DNA of 39,095 bases from JABDLO01 sp035327565 (GCA_035327565.1 DAOLDB010000036.1:1-39095), one strand, 5' to 3'. Counted from the stretch's first letter, positions 1 through 8,283 are shown. The notes: generated from the sequence alone by a model not told the origin. Numbers and translations: made by a program.

Positions 1-1178
1 TTATACTTATGGTTGAGGCGGGAGCACCTATAGACGACCTGCTTCAATCCATGGTTCCCCACCTTGAAAGTGGCGATTTGATTGTCGATGGTGGCAATTC
101 GCATTATAAAGTTACCGAATGGAGGCAAATAAATCTTGCGAAAACGGGCATACACTTTTTGGGTGTGGGTATTTCCGGTGGTGAAGAGGGAGCGTTATTG
201 GGGCCCTCTATTATGCCCGGAGGTAGTGTATACGGGTATCAGCAATGGGAGCCTTTTTTGAAGAAAATAGCCGCAAAAAATCCGAAAGGAGTGCCATGCT
301 GTACTCATGTAGGGACAGGAAGTTCAGGGCATTTTGTCAAAATGGTTCATAATGGAATCGAATACGCTGAAATGCAATTAATAGCTGAAATCTATGGAAT
401 TTTGCGTTTTGGTATGGGCTATGAACCGGAAAAGATTGCAAATATTTTCAAAGATTGGAATTCAGGATCACTACAAAGCTATTTGTTGCAAATCACTGCT
501 GATATACTTACCCATACGACAGATGGGGTATTAACGCTGGATACAATATTAGATGTAGCCGGCAGCAAAGGAACAGGAGGCTGGACAACTGAAGCTGGCA
601 TCGAATATGGAGTTCCCATTCCTGTAATCAGTGCCGCTCTCAATGCGCGATTTATGTCGTCTTTAAAAATTGAAAGAAATGAAGCTTCATCACTCTACAC
701 ATTGTCTGGAGAATCATCCGGGCTTCAAACAGAGAAGCTGGCTTCAGCTTACAGGTTGGCGCGTATTATTAACCATCACCAGGGTTTTCATTTAATACAT
801 GTGGCAGCCAATAAAAACGATTGGGGTATACGTTTGTCTGATTTGGCTTCAATCTGGACCCAGGGTTGTATTATCCGATCAAAACTTATGGAAGATACTT
901 CAGAATACTTAATAGAAAAAACTTTGTTGTTTAAACATCCGGATATTATTTCGGCCATTCACAGGGATTTAAATGATATGATGGCGACAGTCGCACATGC
1001 AGCCAGGGAGATACAACCCATTCCTTGCCTCGAAAGCGCATTGACTTATCTCAAATCCTGGTTTCAGGCAGAATCATCGGCCCATCTTTTACAGGCCCAA
1101 AGAGATTATTTTGGTGCCCATACTTATAAAAGAAAGGATGATCCGGAAGGCGCTCCGGTACATACCCTATGGAAGTAA
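1..1178 (+). CDS. gnd: 6-phosphogluconate dehydrogenase, decarboxylating (5' truncated by window edge)
   Basis: This enzyme oxidises and decarboxylates 6-phosphogluconate to ribulose 5-phosphate with NAD(P)+ in the cytosolic pentose phosphate pathway. The frame is open from the window edge: the codons before the first visible ATG at 9 read I-L, giving the family's ILMV-x-AG strand, so the true start lies upstream. About 391 residues are visible of roughly 470 usual for the family; the N-terminal Rossmann nucleotide-binding part is mostly missing. Seen motifs are the substrate loop SGGEEGALLGPSIMPGG, the catalytic helix HFVKMVHNGIEYAEMQ (Lys and Asn of the active site), GTGGWTTEAGIEYGVPIP, and the C-terminal tail QAQRDYFGAHTYKR that reaches into the partner subunit. 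mtnA follows 33 bp downstream on the same strand. Confidence 0.97.
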   Translation, partial: ILMVEAGAPIDDLLQSMVPHLESGDLIVDGGNSHYKVTEWRQINLAKTGIHFLGVGISGGEEGALLGPSIMPGGSVYGYQQWEPFLKKIAAKNPKGVPCCTHVGTGSSGHFVKMVHNGIEYAEMQLIAEIYGILRFGMGYEPEKIANIFKDWNSGSLQSYLLQITADILTHTTDGVLTLDTILDVAGSKGTGGWTTEAGIEYGVPIPVISAALNARFMSSLKIERNEASSLYTLSGESSGLQTEKLASAYRLARIINHHQGFHLIHVAANKNDWGIRLSDLASIWTQGCIIRSKLMEDTSEYLIEKTLLFKHPDIISAIHRDLNDMMATVAHAAREIQPIPCLESALTYLKSWFQAESSAHLLQAQRDYFGAHTYKRKDDPEGAPVHTLWK

Positions 1179-1211
1179 AAAGGAACATAGATCACAGATA
1201 TTTCTCATTCC

Positions 1212-2303
1212 ATGCTTATTAACAATAAACATTACCGTACCATCTGGGCAAAACCTTTGGATTCAAGGGTGATAGAAACGATTGACCAGCGCTTTCTTCC
1301 CCATGCTTTTAAAACAATAGATCTCAAACATCTGGATGATTTCGTATTTGCTATTAGCGAAATGGTGGTTCGCGGAGCTCCATTGATAGGAATAACAGCG
1401 GCATATGGATTGTATTCGGCATTGTTGGATGCTAATGAGAATAATGCCAATGAATTGTTGGAGAATGCTTACAATCGTTTACTGAATGCCAGACCCACCG
1501 CAAGTAATCTGCAATGGGCACTCAATATGCAAATGAAAGCCATTGGAAAAAGTCCTCTTCTTTCGGAAAAAATACAAATTGCACTGGAAAATGCCCAGCG
1601 TATGGCAGATGAAGACATCATGACATGCAGGCATATCGGGCAACATGGACTGTCTCTGATAAAAAAGATCAGTAGAAACAAGAATGGGAACCCGGTAAAC
1701 ATTCTCACTCATTGTAATGCCGGGTGGTTGGCCGCAGTGGATTACGGGACAGCAACGGCACCTATATATATGGCACATGATCTGGGAATACCGATTCATG
1801 TTTGGGTAGATGAAACAAGACCTCGTAACCAGGGAGCGGCTCTTACAGCGTGGGAATTACTTCAACACGGAATTCCTCATACAGTCATTGTGGATAATGC
1901 TGGAGGACATCTGATGCAAAGGGGCATGGTGGATGTATGTATAGTTGGATCGGATCGCACTTTGTTGAACGGCGATGTATGCAATAAAATAGGCACATAT
2001 CTGAAGGCTCTTGCTGCTTTTGATAATCATGTTCCATTTTATGTAGCATTACCTTCCTCAACATTGGATTGGGAAACCAGTGAATCCTCTCTGATACCTA
2101 TCGAAGAAAGAAACCTTGATGAAGTCAAATATGTACAGGGTTATGACGGGAGTAAAATAGTTCCTGTAAGGGTAACTCCTAAGGAAAGCCCAGCCTCTAA
2201 TTTTGCATTTGATATAACCCCGGCACGCCTGATAACAGGGCTGATTACTGAGAGAGGGATATGCCAACCGGACAGAGAGTCTATATTAGTTTTGTTTTCC
2301 TGA
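1212..2303 (+). CDS. mtnA: S-methyl-5-thioribose-1-phosphate isomerase
   Basis: It isomerises 5-methylthioribose 1-phosphate to methylthioribulose 1-phosphate in recycling of methylthioadenosine to methionine. The 363-aa protein has the family length. Seen in the sequence: the early motif RGAPLIGITAAYGL (residues 54-67), the catalytic cysteine in THCNAG (Cys168), the catalytic aspartate in GSDRT (Asp248), and the conserved NGDVCNKIGTY block. Related eIF2B-alpha-like proteins lack this Cys/Asp pair, so the isomerase call is firm. The start is the first ATG after the gnd stop; co-transcription with gnd is likely from the 33-bp gap. No other methionine-salvage gene is visible here, so the rest of the pathway would be elsewhere. 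Confidence 0.95.
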   Translation: MLINNKHYRTIWAKPLDSRVIETIDQRFLPHAFKTIDLKHLDDFVFAISEMVVRGAPLIGITAAYGLYSALLDANENNANELLENAYNRLLNARPTASNLQWALNMQMKAIGKSPLLSEKIQIALENAQRMADEDIMTCRHIGQHGLSLIKKISRNKNGNPVNILTHCNAGWLAAVDYGTATAPIYMAHDLGIPIHVWVDETRPRNQGAALTAWELLQHGIPHTVIVDNAGGHLMQRGMVDVCIVGSDRTLLNGDVCNKIGTYLKALAAFDNHVPFYVALPSSTLDWETSESSLIPIEERNLDEVKYVQGYDGSKIVPVRVTPKESPASNFAFDITPARLITGLITERGICQPDRESILVLFS

Positions 2304-2340
2304 GGGTATGGAGGTATGATCATCAAAACTACCTAAATAT

Positions 2341-2829
2341 TTATTTCTCCTTGATCATTTTAATAATCAGCGAGATTTGCCCCAAATGATAATAACCATG
2401 TTCAATGACCCCTTCTATATTTCGAAGATATGTTCCGTATTTTTCATCCACAAAAGGTTCATCGAATTGTGTATCCTGTAAGTTTTCCACATGGGCTGCA
2501 AATTTTTCGGCATTAGCCAAAAAAGTATTTCTGAGATCATTCCAAATATTTTGAGATTCAATGAGAGGCATGTCAAAACTGTATTTATCCCGAATTACAA
2601 ATTCACCCCCTTCAAAAACTTCAATAAGTCCTGCCAGATAATAATTGACATGAAAAATTAATGCGCCAATTGTATTCAGGTTTCCCAGTTTGGATGTAGC
2701 TTCAATCCAGGTTAATTTTTCAATAGCACATTTATAGTTAGTATTGGCAACCCATTTACCATCGAGATAAACCTCTCTGATTCGGTTGGCCATATATTGA
2801 TTTCTATGCATATATTTATTTTGATTCAT
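2341..2829 (-). CDS. DinB-superfamily protein (DUF1572-like)
   Basis: A 162-aa helical protein of the DinB/YfiT superfamily, small four-helix metalloproteins that include thiol-dependent S-transferases. The family pattern is visible: a histidine in the second helix (LIFHVNYYL) and the late IEHGYYHLGQI motif with two histidines, which together would form the metal triad. The start ATG overlaps the end of the upstream VOC gene by 14 bp; in-frame ATGs at codons 7 and 13 are alternatives that remove the overlap, and no Shine-Dalgarno sequence decides between them. The overlap indicates translational coupling with the VOC gene. The substrate is unknown; detoxification by thiol transfer is only an inference. 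The gene converges with mtnA, 37 bp apart. Confidence 0.8.
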   Translation of the reverse strand: MNQNKYMHRNQYMANRIREVYLDGKWVANTNYKCAIEKLTWIEATSKLGNLNTIGALIFHVNYYLAGLIEVFEGGEFVIRDKYSFDMPLIESQNIWNDLRNTFLANAEKFAAHVENLQDTQFDEPFVDEKYGTYLRNIEGVIEHGYYHLGQISLIIKMIKEK

Positions 2830-3322
2830 TTAAAGATGCAAGCAAGTCGTCGAGATCTAATCGTTGGGTGTACATATTTAAAGATCCATCCGGATTTTTA
2901 GGCCAGAGTTCATGGGGTCTGTCCCAATACAATTCGACTCCGTTTTTGTCGGGATCATCCAGATAGAGCGCTTCGGAAACGCCATGATCGGATGCCCCGG
3001 TTAAGGGATAACCGGCATTTTTAAGTCGAAGTAAAATGACAGCAAGGTCTTTTCTTGTCGGGTATAGGATAGCTGTATGAAACAGTCCGACTGTATTCCT
3101 GGGAGAAGGAGGCGCATTCTTACTGAACCAAACATTAAGTCCGATATGATGATGGTAACCTCCAGCGGATATAAAAGCGGCATCATTGCCGTAAGTTGCA
3201 GTCAATTCAAATCCAAGCAATCCACAATAAAAATCCAATGAATGCTGAATATCAGAAACTTTGAGGTGTACATGCCCTATCCGGGTTTCCTTGGGAATGA
3301 TATATTGTGTCGTTGAGTTCAT
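2816..3322 (-). CDS. VOC-family (glyoxalase/catechol-dioxygenase-like) metalloenzyme
   Basis: A 168-aa vicinal-oxygen-chelate protein with two beta-alpha-beta-beta-beta modules. The N-terminal strand HVHLKVSDIQHSLDFYCGLL (residues 17-36) and the C-terminal module ending NGVELYWDRPHELW are typical of CatE/glyoxalase-type members. Probable metal ligands are His19 (or His17), His82 in GLFHTAIL and Glu130 in GVELYWD. The SEALYLDDPDKNG block resembles CatE-like catechol 2,3-dioxygenases, but those are usually about 280 aa with four modules, so this is a half-size relative and its substrate cannot be named. It is the promoter-proximal gene of a two-gene unit with the DinB-like gene and has a perfect -7 box 27 bp upstream. 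Confidence 0.85.
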   Translation of the reverse strand: MNSTTQYIIPKETRIGHVHLKVSDIQHSLDFYCGLLGFELTATYGNDAAFISAGGYHHHIGLNVWFSKNAPPSPRNTVGLFHTAILYPTRKDLAVILLRLKNAGYPLTGASDHGVSEALYLDDPDKNGVELYWDRPHELWPKNPDGSLNMYTQRLDLDDLLASLNESK

Positions 3323-3666
3323 TACTAACTATGGATGGATGTGTTTTTCAAATGTATAAAAAGAAATATTAAAATGGTAAAAACCATAAAAAGGTTTTGT
3401 GAAAATTTACACTCCTGCTAAAATTGTTTATTTCTTTTACGATGTGCAATTCATTCATCGGACATAAGAAGTAGTTCCTCTAATATTTTTATTTTTTCAG
3501 CGACCATTTAAATAAATTGCATTCAACTGCTTATTGTTATTTCTTCATTTTCAACGAAATTTATAGTTTTAACGTTAATACATTAATAGTGAACTTCATA
3601 AATCATAAACATTAACCCTTTAACATGTCAATCATTTTTTAAATCTTTCATTTAAATCAAAATTCT
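3323..3666. other. 344-bp intergenic region between divergent VOC and M16 genes
   Basis: AT-rich DNA carrying the minus-strand promoter of the VOC gene at its left end. On its right side is presumably the plus-strand promoter of the M16 peptidase; the nearest candidate is TAGTTTTA near 3564, one base off the -7 consensus. I see no ORF with coding character and no tRNA-like fold. Confidence 0.5.
3349..3356 (-). promoter_or_regulatory. -7 promoter box for the VOC-DinB unit
   Basis: On the minus strand the sequence reads TACATTTG, a perfect match to the Bacteroidota TAnnTTTG box, 27 bp upstream of the VOC start codon. About 25 bp further upstream, centred in the -33 region, is the small palindrome ATGGT-N4-ACCAT (3374-3387), a possible operator. 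Exact short matches occur by chance in AT-rich DNA, so the placement just upstream of a start is the main support. Confidence 0.5.
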
Positions 3667-6408
3667 ATGTTAAAAAGATATCTTAAAGTCTCAATCCTAA
3701 TAGTAATGATCACTTCATTATATGCTCAGACGCCTGCCAATCTATCTGACCCGGTAAAAGTGACTAAGGTAGAAGGAATTACTGAATACCAACTCAATAA
3801 TGGACTGAGAGTACTTTTGTTTCCTGATCCAACCAAACAAACTATCACCGTGAATATTACCTATTTGGTTGGATCAAAGCATGAAAATTATGGTGAAACG
3901 GGCATGGCACACCTGTTAGAGCATCTTGTATTTAAGGGAACTCCCCGCCATCCTAATATCCCTCAAGAATTAACAGAAAGAGGTGCATTTCCCAATGGTA
4001 CAACCTGGACTGACCGTACAAATTACTTTGAAACATTTACAGCTACCGATGATAACCTGAGATGGGCATTAGATCTGGAAGCTGATCGTATGATCAATTC
4101 ATTTATTTCGAAAGAAGATTTGGACAGTGAAATGACAGTGGTTCGAAATGAATTTGAATCAGGTGAAAATAGTCCTTTCAGGATGCTTTGGCAGAGAATA
4201 ATGTCTGCTGCTTTTGAATGGCACAATTATGGAAAATCAACCATTGGTGCACGATCAGATATTGAAAATGTGCCTATTGAAAGATTACAGGCTTTTTACA
4301 AAAAATATTACCAGCCGGATAATGCTGTTTTGGTGGTTGCCGGTAAAATTGATGAGGAAAAAACCCTGCGTTGGGTAAACGAATTTTTTGGACCCATTCC
4401 CCGACCTGACAGAACCATTATGCCTACTTATACCAGAGACCCGGAACAGGATGGAGAAAGAAACGTGACGGTCAGAAGGGTGGGTGATACGCAAATTGTA
4501 GGAGTGGGGTTTAAAACCTCTGCTGGATCACATCCCGATGCTGCCCCAATGGAGGTACTTAATAATATTATGGGAAACACCCCTTCCGGACGACTGTATA
4601 AAGCATTGATTGATTCAAAGAAAGCCTCTAATGTATTCACCTTTAATTTCCAGTGGAAGGAGCCTGGTTTTATGTTGGCTATGGCCGAAGTGCCTAAAGA
4701 CAAGTCAGCTGAAGAGGCGATGCAAATTATGATCAATACATTTGATAATGTCAGAACAGAAATTCCAACATCCACAGAGGTGGAAAGGGCAAAAAATGCA
4801 TTGATCAAGCAGATAGAATTGGCATTTAACTCGTCCGAAAGAATAGCCTTGCAACTAAGTGAATGGATTGGCGCCGGCGACTGGCGTTTGCTTTTCATTC
4901 ACCGGGACAGATTGAAGGAAGTCACGGTGGATGATGTAACCCGGGTGGCCAAACATTATCTCAAACCAGATAACAGAACCACAGGCCGGTTTATTCCGGT
5001 GGAAAAGCCGGATAGAACAAAAATTCCAGGGGATATAAATGTGGCTGATCTGGTAAAGGATTACAAAGGTACCCAAAATATCGTCATGGGGGAGGAGTTT
5101 GAACCCACACCGGCAAATATAGAAGCAAGGACTATCCGGTATACATTAGACAATGGAATGAAAATAGCCATGCTTCCTAAAAAGACAAGAGGTGAGTCCG
5201 TTCAATTAAGGATATCCCTCCGTTTTGGTGATATAGACAATGTATGGGGCAAAGGTAAAGCAGGACAAATGGCAGCCACATTGATCAATCGAGGTACCAG
5301 TAAAATGAACAGAGAGGAAATCAAAGATGCCTTTGACCAAATGAAAGCGAATGTAAGTTTTTTTGGCAGCGCTTCCATTCTGGGCATCAATGTAGAGACT
5401 ACTCGGGAAAACCTTACCAAAGTGCTGGCACTGGTGGAAGAGATTCTCAAAGACCCTGTATTTCCACAGGATGAATTTGAAAAGGCCATATTACAACAGG
5501 TGACATCCATTGAATCCAATATGAGTGAACCATCTGCTGTTGCATCTAATAAGCTTTCTACCTATATAGATCCTTACAAAGAAGGGGATCCCCGCCATAC
5601 CGAAACTTTTGAAAAGAGTATTGCTGGTTGGAAGAGCCTTACACTGGATGAAGTCAAACAATTTTATAAAGATTTTATCGGGGTCAATCAAGGAAGTACA
5701 TTAGGGATTGTAGGAGATTTTGATCAAAGTGAAACATATAGTATCATTAAAGATATGTTCGGAAACTGGAATTCATCTTCTTCCTATACCCGATTAGAGG
5801 GTAAAATGAAAGAAAAGGAAACCTTGAATGTCAATTTGGAAACTCCTGATAAAGCAAATGCTTTTTTCCTGGCACTTTTACAATTTGAAATGGGAGATTC
5901 CGATGAAGATTACCCCGCTTTTGTTCTTGGCAATTTCATGTTGGGAGGGGGATTCCTTAATTCGAGACTGGCTACCAGAATACGACAGAACGAAGGAATC
6001 AGCTATGGAGTGGGCTCCTTTTTTAATGCAGGTTCGATAGACAGAATAGCTTCTTTTAATGGCTATGCCATTTATGCACCTGAGAATGTTCACAGACTGG
6101 AAACAGCTTTCAGAGAAGAGATAGAAAAAGTATTGAAGGAAGGTTTTACAACAGAAGAGGTAGAGGCAGCCAAAAGCGGATGGTTGCAATCCAGATCAGT
6201 CAATCGTGCGCAGGATGCAGGCCTTGCCATGACCTTGAATAACTATATGTTTCTGAATAGAACCATGGAATGGGATCAAAGCCTGGAAGATAAAGTATTA
6301 GCACTATCTGCCGGCAAAATCAATCAGGTGATGAAAAAGTATATTAACCCGGATAAAATCCATATGGTAAAGGCAGGAGACTTTGCTAAAGATAATCAAT
6401 CCGATTGA
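3667..6408 (+). CDS. Secreted M16-family zinc peptidase, two-domain
   Basis: A 913-aa pitrilysin/insulinase-type peptidase. It opens with a signal peptide (Lys/Arg start, hydrophobic stretch about residues 7-18, cleavage near LYA-QT), so it acts outside the cytoplasm. The inverted zinc motif HLLEH is at residues 82-86 within GMAHLLEHLVFKGTPRH, with the distal glutamate in RNEFESGE (Glu162). A second M16 module starts around residue 490; it lacks an HxxEH motif, as usual for the inactive half. The conserved late block GGGFLNSRLATRIRQNEGIS lies near residues 760-780, the substrate-binding region of the second half. This inactive-half architecture encloses peptides in a clamshell chamber. It stands alone on this strand, with no partner M16 gene beside it. 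The substrate is unknown. Confidence 0.95.
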   Translation: MLKRYLKVSILIVMITSLYAQTPANLSDPVKVTKVEGITEYQLNNGLRVLLFPDPTKQTITVNITYLVGSKHENYGETGMAHLLEHLVFKGTPRHPNIPQELTERGAFPNGTTWTDRTNYFETFTATDDNLRWALDLEADRMINSFISKEDLDSEMTVVRNEFESGENSPFRMLWQRIMSAAFEWHNYGKSTIGARSDIENVPIERLQAFYKKYYQPDNAVLVVAGKIDEEKTLRWVNEFFGPIPRPDRTIMPTYTRDPEQDGERNVTVRRVGDTQIVGVGFKTSAGSHPDAAPMEVLNNIMGNTPSGRLYKALIDSKKASNVFTFNFQWKEPGFMLAMAEVPKDKSAEEAMQIMINTFDNVRTEIPTSTEVERAKNALIKQIELAFNSSERIALQLSEWIGAGDWRLLFIHRDRLKEVTVDDVTRVAKHYLKPDNRTTGRFIPVEKPDRTKIPGDINVADLVKDYKGTQNIVMGEEFEPTPANIEARTIRYTLDNGMKIAMLPKKTRGESVQLRISLRFGDIDNVWGKGKAGQMAATLINRGTSKMNREEIKDAFDQMKANVSFFGSASILGINVETTRENLTKVLALVEEILKDPVFPQDEFEKAILQQVTSIESNMSEPSAVASNKLSTYIDPYKEGDPRHTETFEKSIAGWKSLTLDEVKQFYKDFIGVNQGSTLGIVGDFDQSETYSIIKDMFGNWNSSSSYTRLEGKMKEKETLNVNLETPDKANAFFLALLQFEMGDSDEDYPAFVLGNFMLGGGFLNSRLATRIRQNEGISYGVGSFFNAGSIDRIASFNGYAIYAPENVHRLETAFREEIEKVLKEGFTTEEVEAAKSGWLQSRSVNRAQDAGLAMTLNNYMFLNRTMEWDQSLEDKVLALSAGKINQVMKKYINPDKIHMVKAGDFAKDNQSD

Positions 6409-6467
6409 AATAAATCTTTGGTTGCGACTGCATTCCTGCGAATTAAATAGATTTACAGCTAAATATG

Positions 6468-6600
6468 CGTTTACAAACGTTGTGCAAACAAGTACAAACG
6501 TATGTAAACGTATATTATACGAATCTCATTTCTCTTAGCATACATTTTTGCATCGATATCGATCGGAAGATCACTTTTTTGTTTCATTCGTCCTTAAGGA
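6468..6600. repeat. Repeat- and palindrome-rich leader upstream of ssb
   Basis: This short stretch holds three direct copies of a CAAACGT/TAAACGT-type decamer (6471-6480, 6492-6501, 6502-6511; start spacings 21 and 10 bp, near whole helical turns). It also holds an inverted pair CGTTT-AC-AAACG (6468-6479), the odd-centred palindrome CGTATA-T-TATACG (6509-6521), a perfect 12-bp palindrome ATCGATATCGAT (6552-6563) and a perfect 10-bp palindrome TCCTTAAGGA (6591-6600). Such helically phased repeats suggest a protein-binding array controlling ssb, which starts 52 bp beyond the last palindrome. The repeats are seen directly; the function is inferred. Confidence 0.5.
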
Positions 6601-6651
6601 TTTTATTAATAAAAAATATGAGATTCATTAGGACACAAATCAGTATTAATT

Positions 6652-6999
6652 ATGAACACTTTAAGAAATCATGTTCAATTGATTGGAAACCTGGGTAACG
6701 ATGTGGAGTTTACCCAATTTGATAGTGGTTCAAAAATGGCAAGACTTACATTGGCTACCAATGAATTTTACAAAAACAACAAAGGAGAACAAGTCAAAGA
6801 AACCCAATGGCACACTATAGTTGCCTGGGGAAAATTGGCAGAAACCATGGAGAAAATTCTGAGTAAAGGAGTGGAGGTTGCTGTTAACGGGAAATTGCGC
6901 TACAGAACTTTTGAAGGAAAAGATGGTAAAAAGAGAACGGTTTCTGAGATTGTGGCGCAGGATTTTCTCAAAATTTCCAAAAAGGATCTGCCTTTTTAA
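6652..6999 (+). CDS. ssb: Single-stranded DNA-binding protein (short form)
   Basis: SSB coats single-stranded DNA during replication, repair and recombination. The 115-aa sequence is nearly all OB fold: the N-terminal LRNHVQLIGNLGNDVEF strand, the ATNEFYKNNKGEQVKETQWH loop with the conserved Trp-His, the VEVAVNGKLRYRTFEGKDGKK hairpin, and the last strand around IVAQDFLKI. It lacks the long Gly/Pro-rich linker and most of the acidic tail of typical replicative SSBs (about 150-180 aa), yet ends in DLPF, resembling the last residues of the DDDIPF partner-docking peptide. It could be the housekeeping SSB or a second paralogue. The leader upstream is unusually rich in repeats. Confidence 0.92.
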   Translation: MNTLRNHVQLIGNLGNDVEFTQFDSGSKMARLTLATNEFYKNNKGEQVKETQWHTIVAWGKLAETMEKILSKGVEVAVNGKLRYRTFEGKDGKKRTVSEIVAQDFLKISKKDLPF

Positions 7000-7030
7000 C
7001 ATAGTTTAATCTGAAGGGTATGGTCCGGAT

Positions 7031-7069
7031 AAGTAACGAAGTGGGTGTTCATTATTCATTTCGTTACTT
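7031..7069 (+). terminator. Hairpin downstream of ssb, possible terminator
   Basis: A perfect 10-bp inverted repeat (AAGTAACGAA / TTCGTTACTT) with a 19-nt loop begins 31 bp after the ssb stop codon. Only a weak T-rich run follows (TTTCCATTTTG), so it may stabilise the 3' end rather than terminate strongly. Confidence 0.45.
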
Positions 7070-7297
7070 TCCATTTTGAGTTTTTGCTGATGCCATCTAT
7101 TTATTTTGAAGGAGTTTAAATCCATGGATACACCAATTCTAAAATGGCGCGAAAAATTGGATTGTAGCCGGAAGGTATATTTTAAATCATTGAGTTTTAT
7201 TTAAAGACAGAATCCGGGTTTTAACTATATTTTGATTCCCAAAGTTTATGTACATTGAATCGGAAATGGTAAATCCATTTTTTGAAGATCAGGATGT

Positions 7298-7313
7298 TGC
7301 TAAATATTTAGCA
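7298..7313. promoter_or_regulatory. Perfect 16-bp palindrome, possible operator
   Basis: TGCTAAATATTTAGCA is its own reverse complement over all 16 bases and ends 32 bp before the chosen start codon of the metallopeptidase gene. The size and position fit a homodimeric repressor site or a small RNA stem in the leader. No regulator gene is adjacent. Confidence 0.4.
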
Positions 7314-7335
7314 TGTCAATTACTTACAAAACAAC

Positions 7336-7340
7336 AGGAA
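7336..7340 (+). promoter_or_regulatory. Shine-Dalgarno site deciding the metallopeptidase start
   Basis: AGGAA lies five bases before the ATG at 7346. The earlier in-frame ATG at 7313 lies at the end of the 16-bp palindrome and has no such site. This, with the family-like N-terminus, selects 7346 as the start. Confidence 0.6.
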
Positions 7341-7345
7341 CAATT

Positions 7346-8191
7346 ATGAAATGGGAAGGTCGCCGCAAGAGCTCGAACATGGAAGATCGACGAATGAGTA
7401 ATACTGGAAAAGCGGCCATGGGTGGTGGACTGGCCGGCATTCTTTTTCTTGTATTCCAGTTACTGATGGGAGGAGACAACAAGGAATTGTTACAATCACT
7501 GGAGAGTCAATTGAATCCACAAGGGGGAGTGAGCACTACAGAACTTTCACTTGAGGATCAGCGTCTGGGTGATTTTGTTGCCACGGTTCTTGCAGATACG
7601 GAAGATGTGTGGCACAAGCTATTCAGACAAAATGGTGCTTCTTACCGGGAGCCCAAGTTGGTATTGTTCAGAGATGCCGTCACATCTGCCTGTGGTGGTG
7701 CCTCCTCCAGTTCAGGACCGTTTTATTGTCCTGCAGATGAAACTGTTTACATGGATCTGGCATTTTTTGAGTTATTAAAAACGCGTTTTGGGGCAAGAGG
7801 GGGAGATTTTGCGATAGCATATGTTATTGCACATGAAATAGGTCATCATGTACAGAATCTTTCAGGAACCGTGAGAAGGGTACAGGAAATGAAAAGGGGG
7901 ATGTCGGTGGCGGAAGGGAACAGAATTCAGGTGGCTATGGAATTGCAGGCTGACTTTTATGCCGGTGTGTGGGCCCATCATATCAAGAAATACCTGGATG
8001 AAAATGATATTGAGGAAGCATTGAGTGCTGCAGCTGCAGTAGGGAATGATGCGATACAAAAACGCACCCGGGGATATGTGGTGGAGGAGAGTTTTACGCA
8101 CGGAACTTCCGATCAACGCATGCATTGGTTCCGGCATGGCTTTCGTACGGGTGATTTAAAAGAAGGAGATACGTTTTCAAAGATCAATTAA
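7346..8191 (+). CDS. YpfJ-type neutral zinc metallopeptidase
   Basis: A 281-aa membrane-anchored metallopeptidase of the Zn_peptidase (PF04228) family. The N-terminus MKWEGRRKSSNMEDRR is the typical start of this family and is followed by a Gly-rich transmembrane segment (about residues 25-43). The catalytic zinc motif HEIGHH is at residues 153-158 in IAHEIGHHVQNLSG, with the downstream MELQADFYAG block supplying the likely third ligand. Two cysteines flank the Ser-rich loop before the active site (ACGGASSSSGPFYCP), another family trait. The physiological substrate of the family is not established. The start at 7346 is preferred to 7313 because of the SD site and the N-terminal match. It converges with recO. 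Confidence 0.93.
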   Translation: MKWEGRRKSSNMEDRRMSNTGKAAMGGGLAGILFLVFQLLMGGDNKELLQSLESQLNPQGGVSTTELSLEDQRLGDFVATVLADTEDVWHKLFRQNGASYREPKLVLFRDAVTSACGGASSSSGPFYCPADETVYMDLAFFELLKTRFGARGGDFAIAYVIAHEIGHHVQNLSGTVRRVQEMKRGMSVAEGNRIQVAMELQADFYAGVWAHHIKKYLDENDIEEALSAAAAVGNDAIQKRTRGYVVEESFTHGTSDQRMHWFRHGFRTGDLKEGDTFSKIN

Positions 8192-8283
8192 GAAAGTCAG
8201 GAGCGACTTTCCATTCAGTATTTTATACCATCCCATTATAGATAACTCGTATGGAGTGATTTACTACCTACCATGCATACTAT

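Larger units (their letters stand above)
7000..7345. other. 346-bp intergenic region between ssb and the zinc metallopeptidase gene
   Basis: It holds the ssb-distal hairpin (7031-7069), the perfect 16-bp palindrome at 7298-7313 and the ribosome binding site AGGAA at 7336-7340. The middle part (about 7080-7290) contains no convincing ORF and no perfect -7 box that I can find. Confidence 0.5.

Noticed and set aside
4428..4898. 156-aa minus-strand ORF opposite the M16 peptidase
   Set aside because: It is a shadow of the conserved peptidase frame, with no motif or promoter.
6465..6698. 77-aa plus-strand ORF upstream of and into ssb
   Set aside because: It runs over the repeat-rich leader and the ssb start in another frame, with no recognisable protein features.
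7313..7345. Upstream in-frame ATG of the zinc metallopeptidase
   Set aside because: It begins at the end of a 16-bp palindrome, has no ribosome binding site, and adds 11 residues before the family-typical MKWEGRR start.
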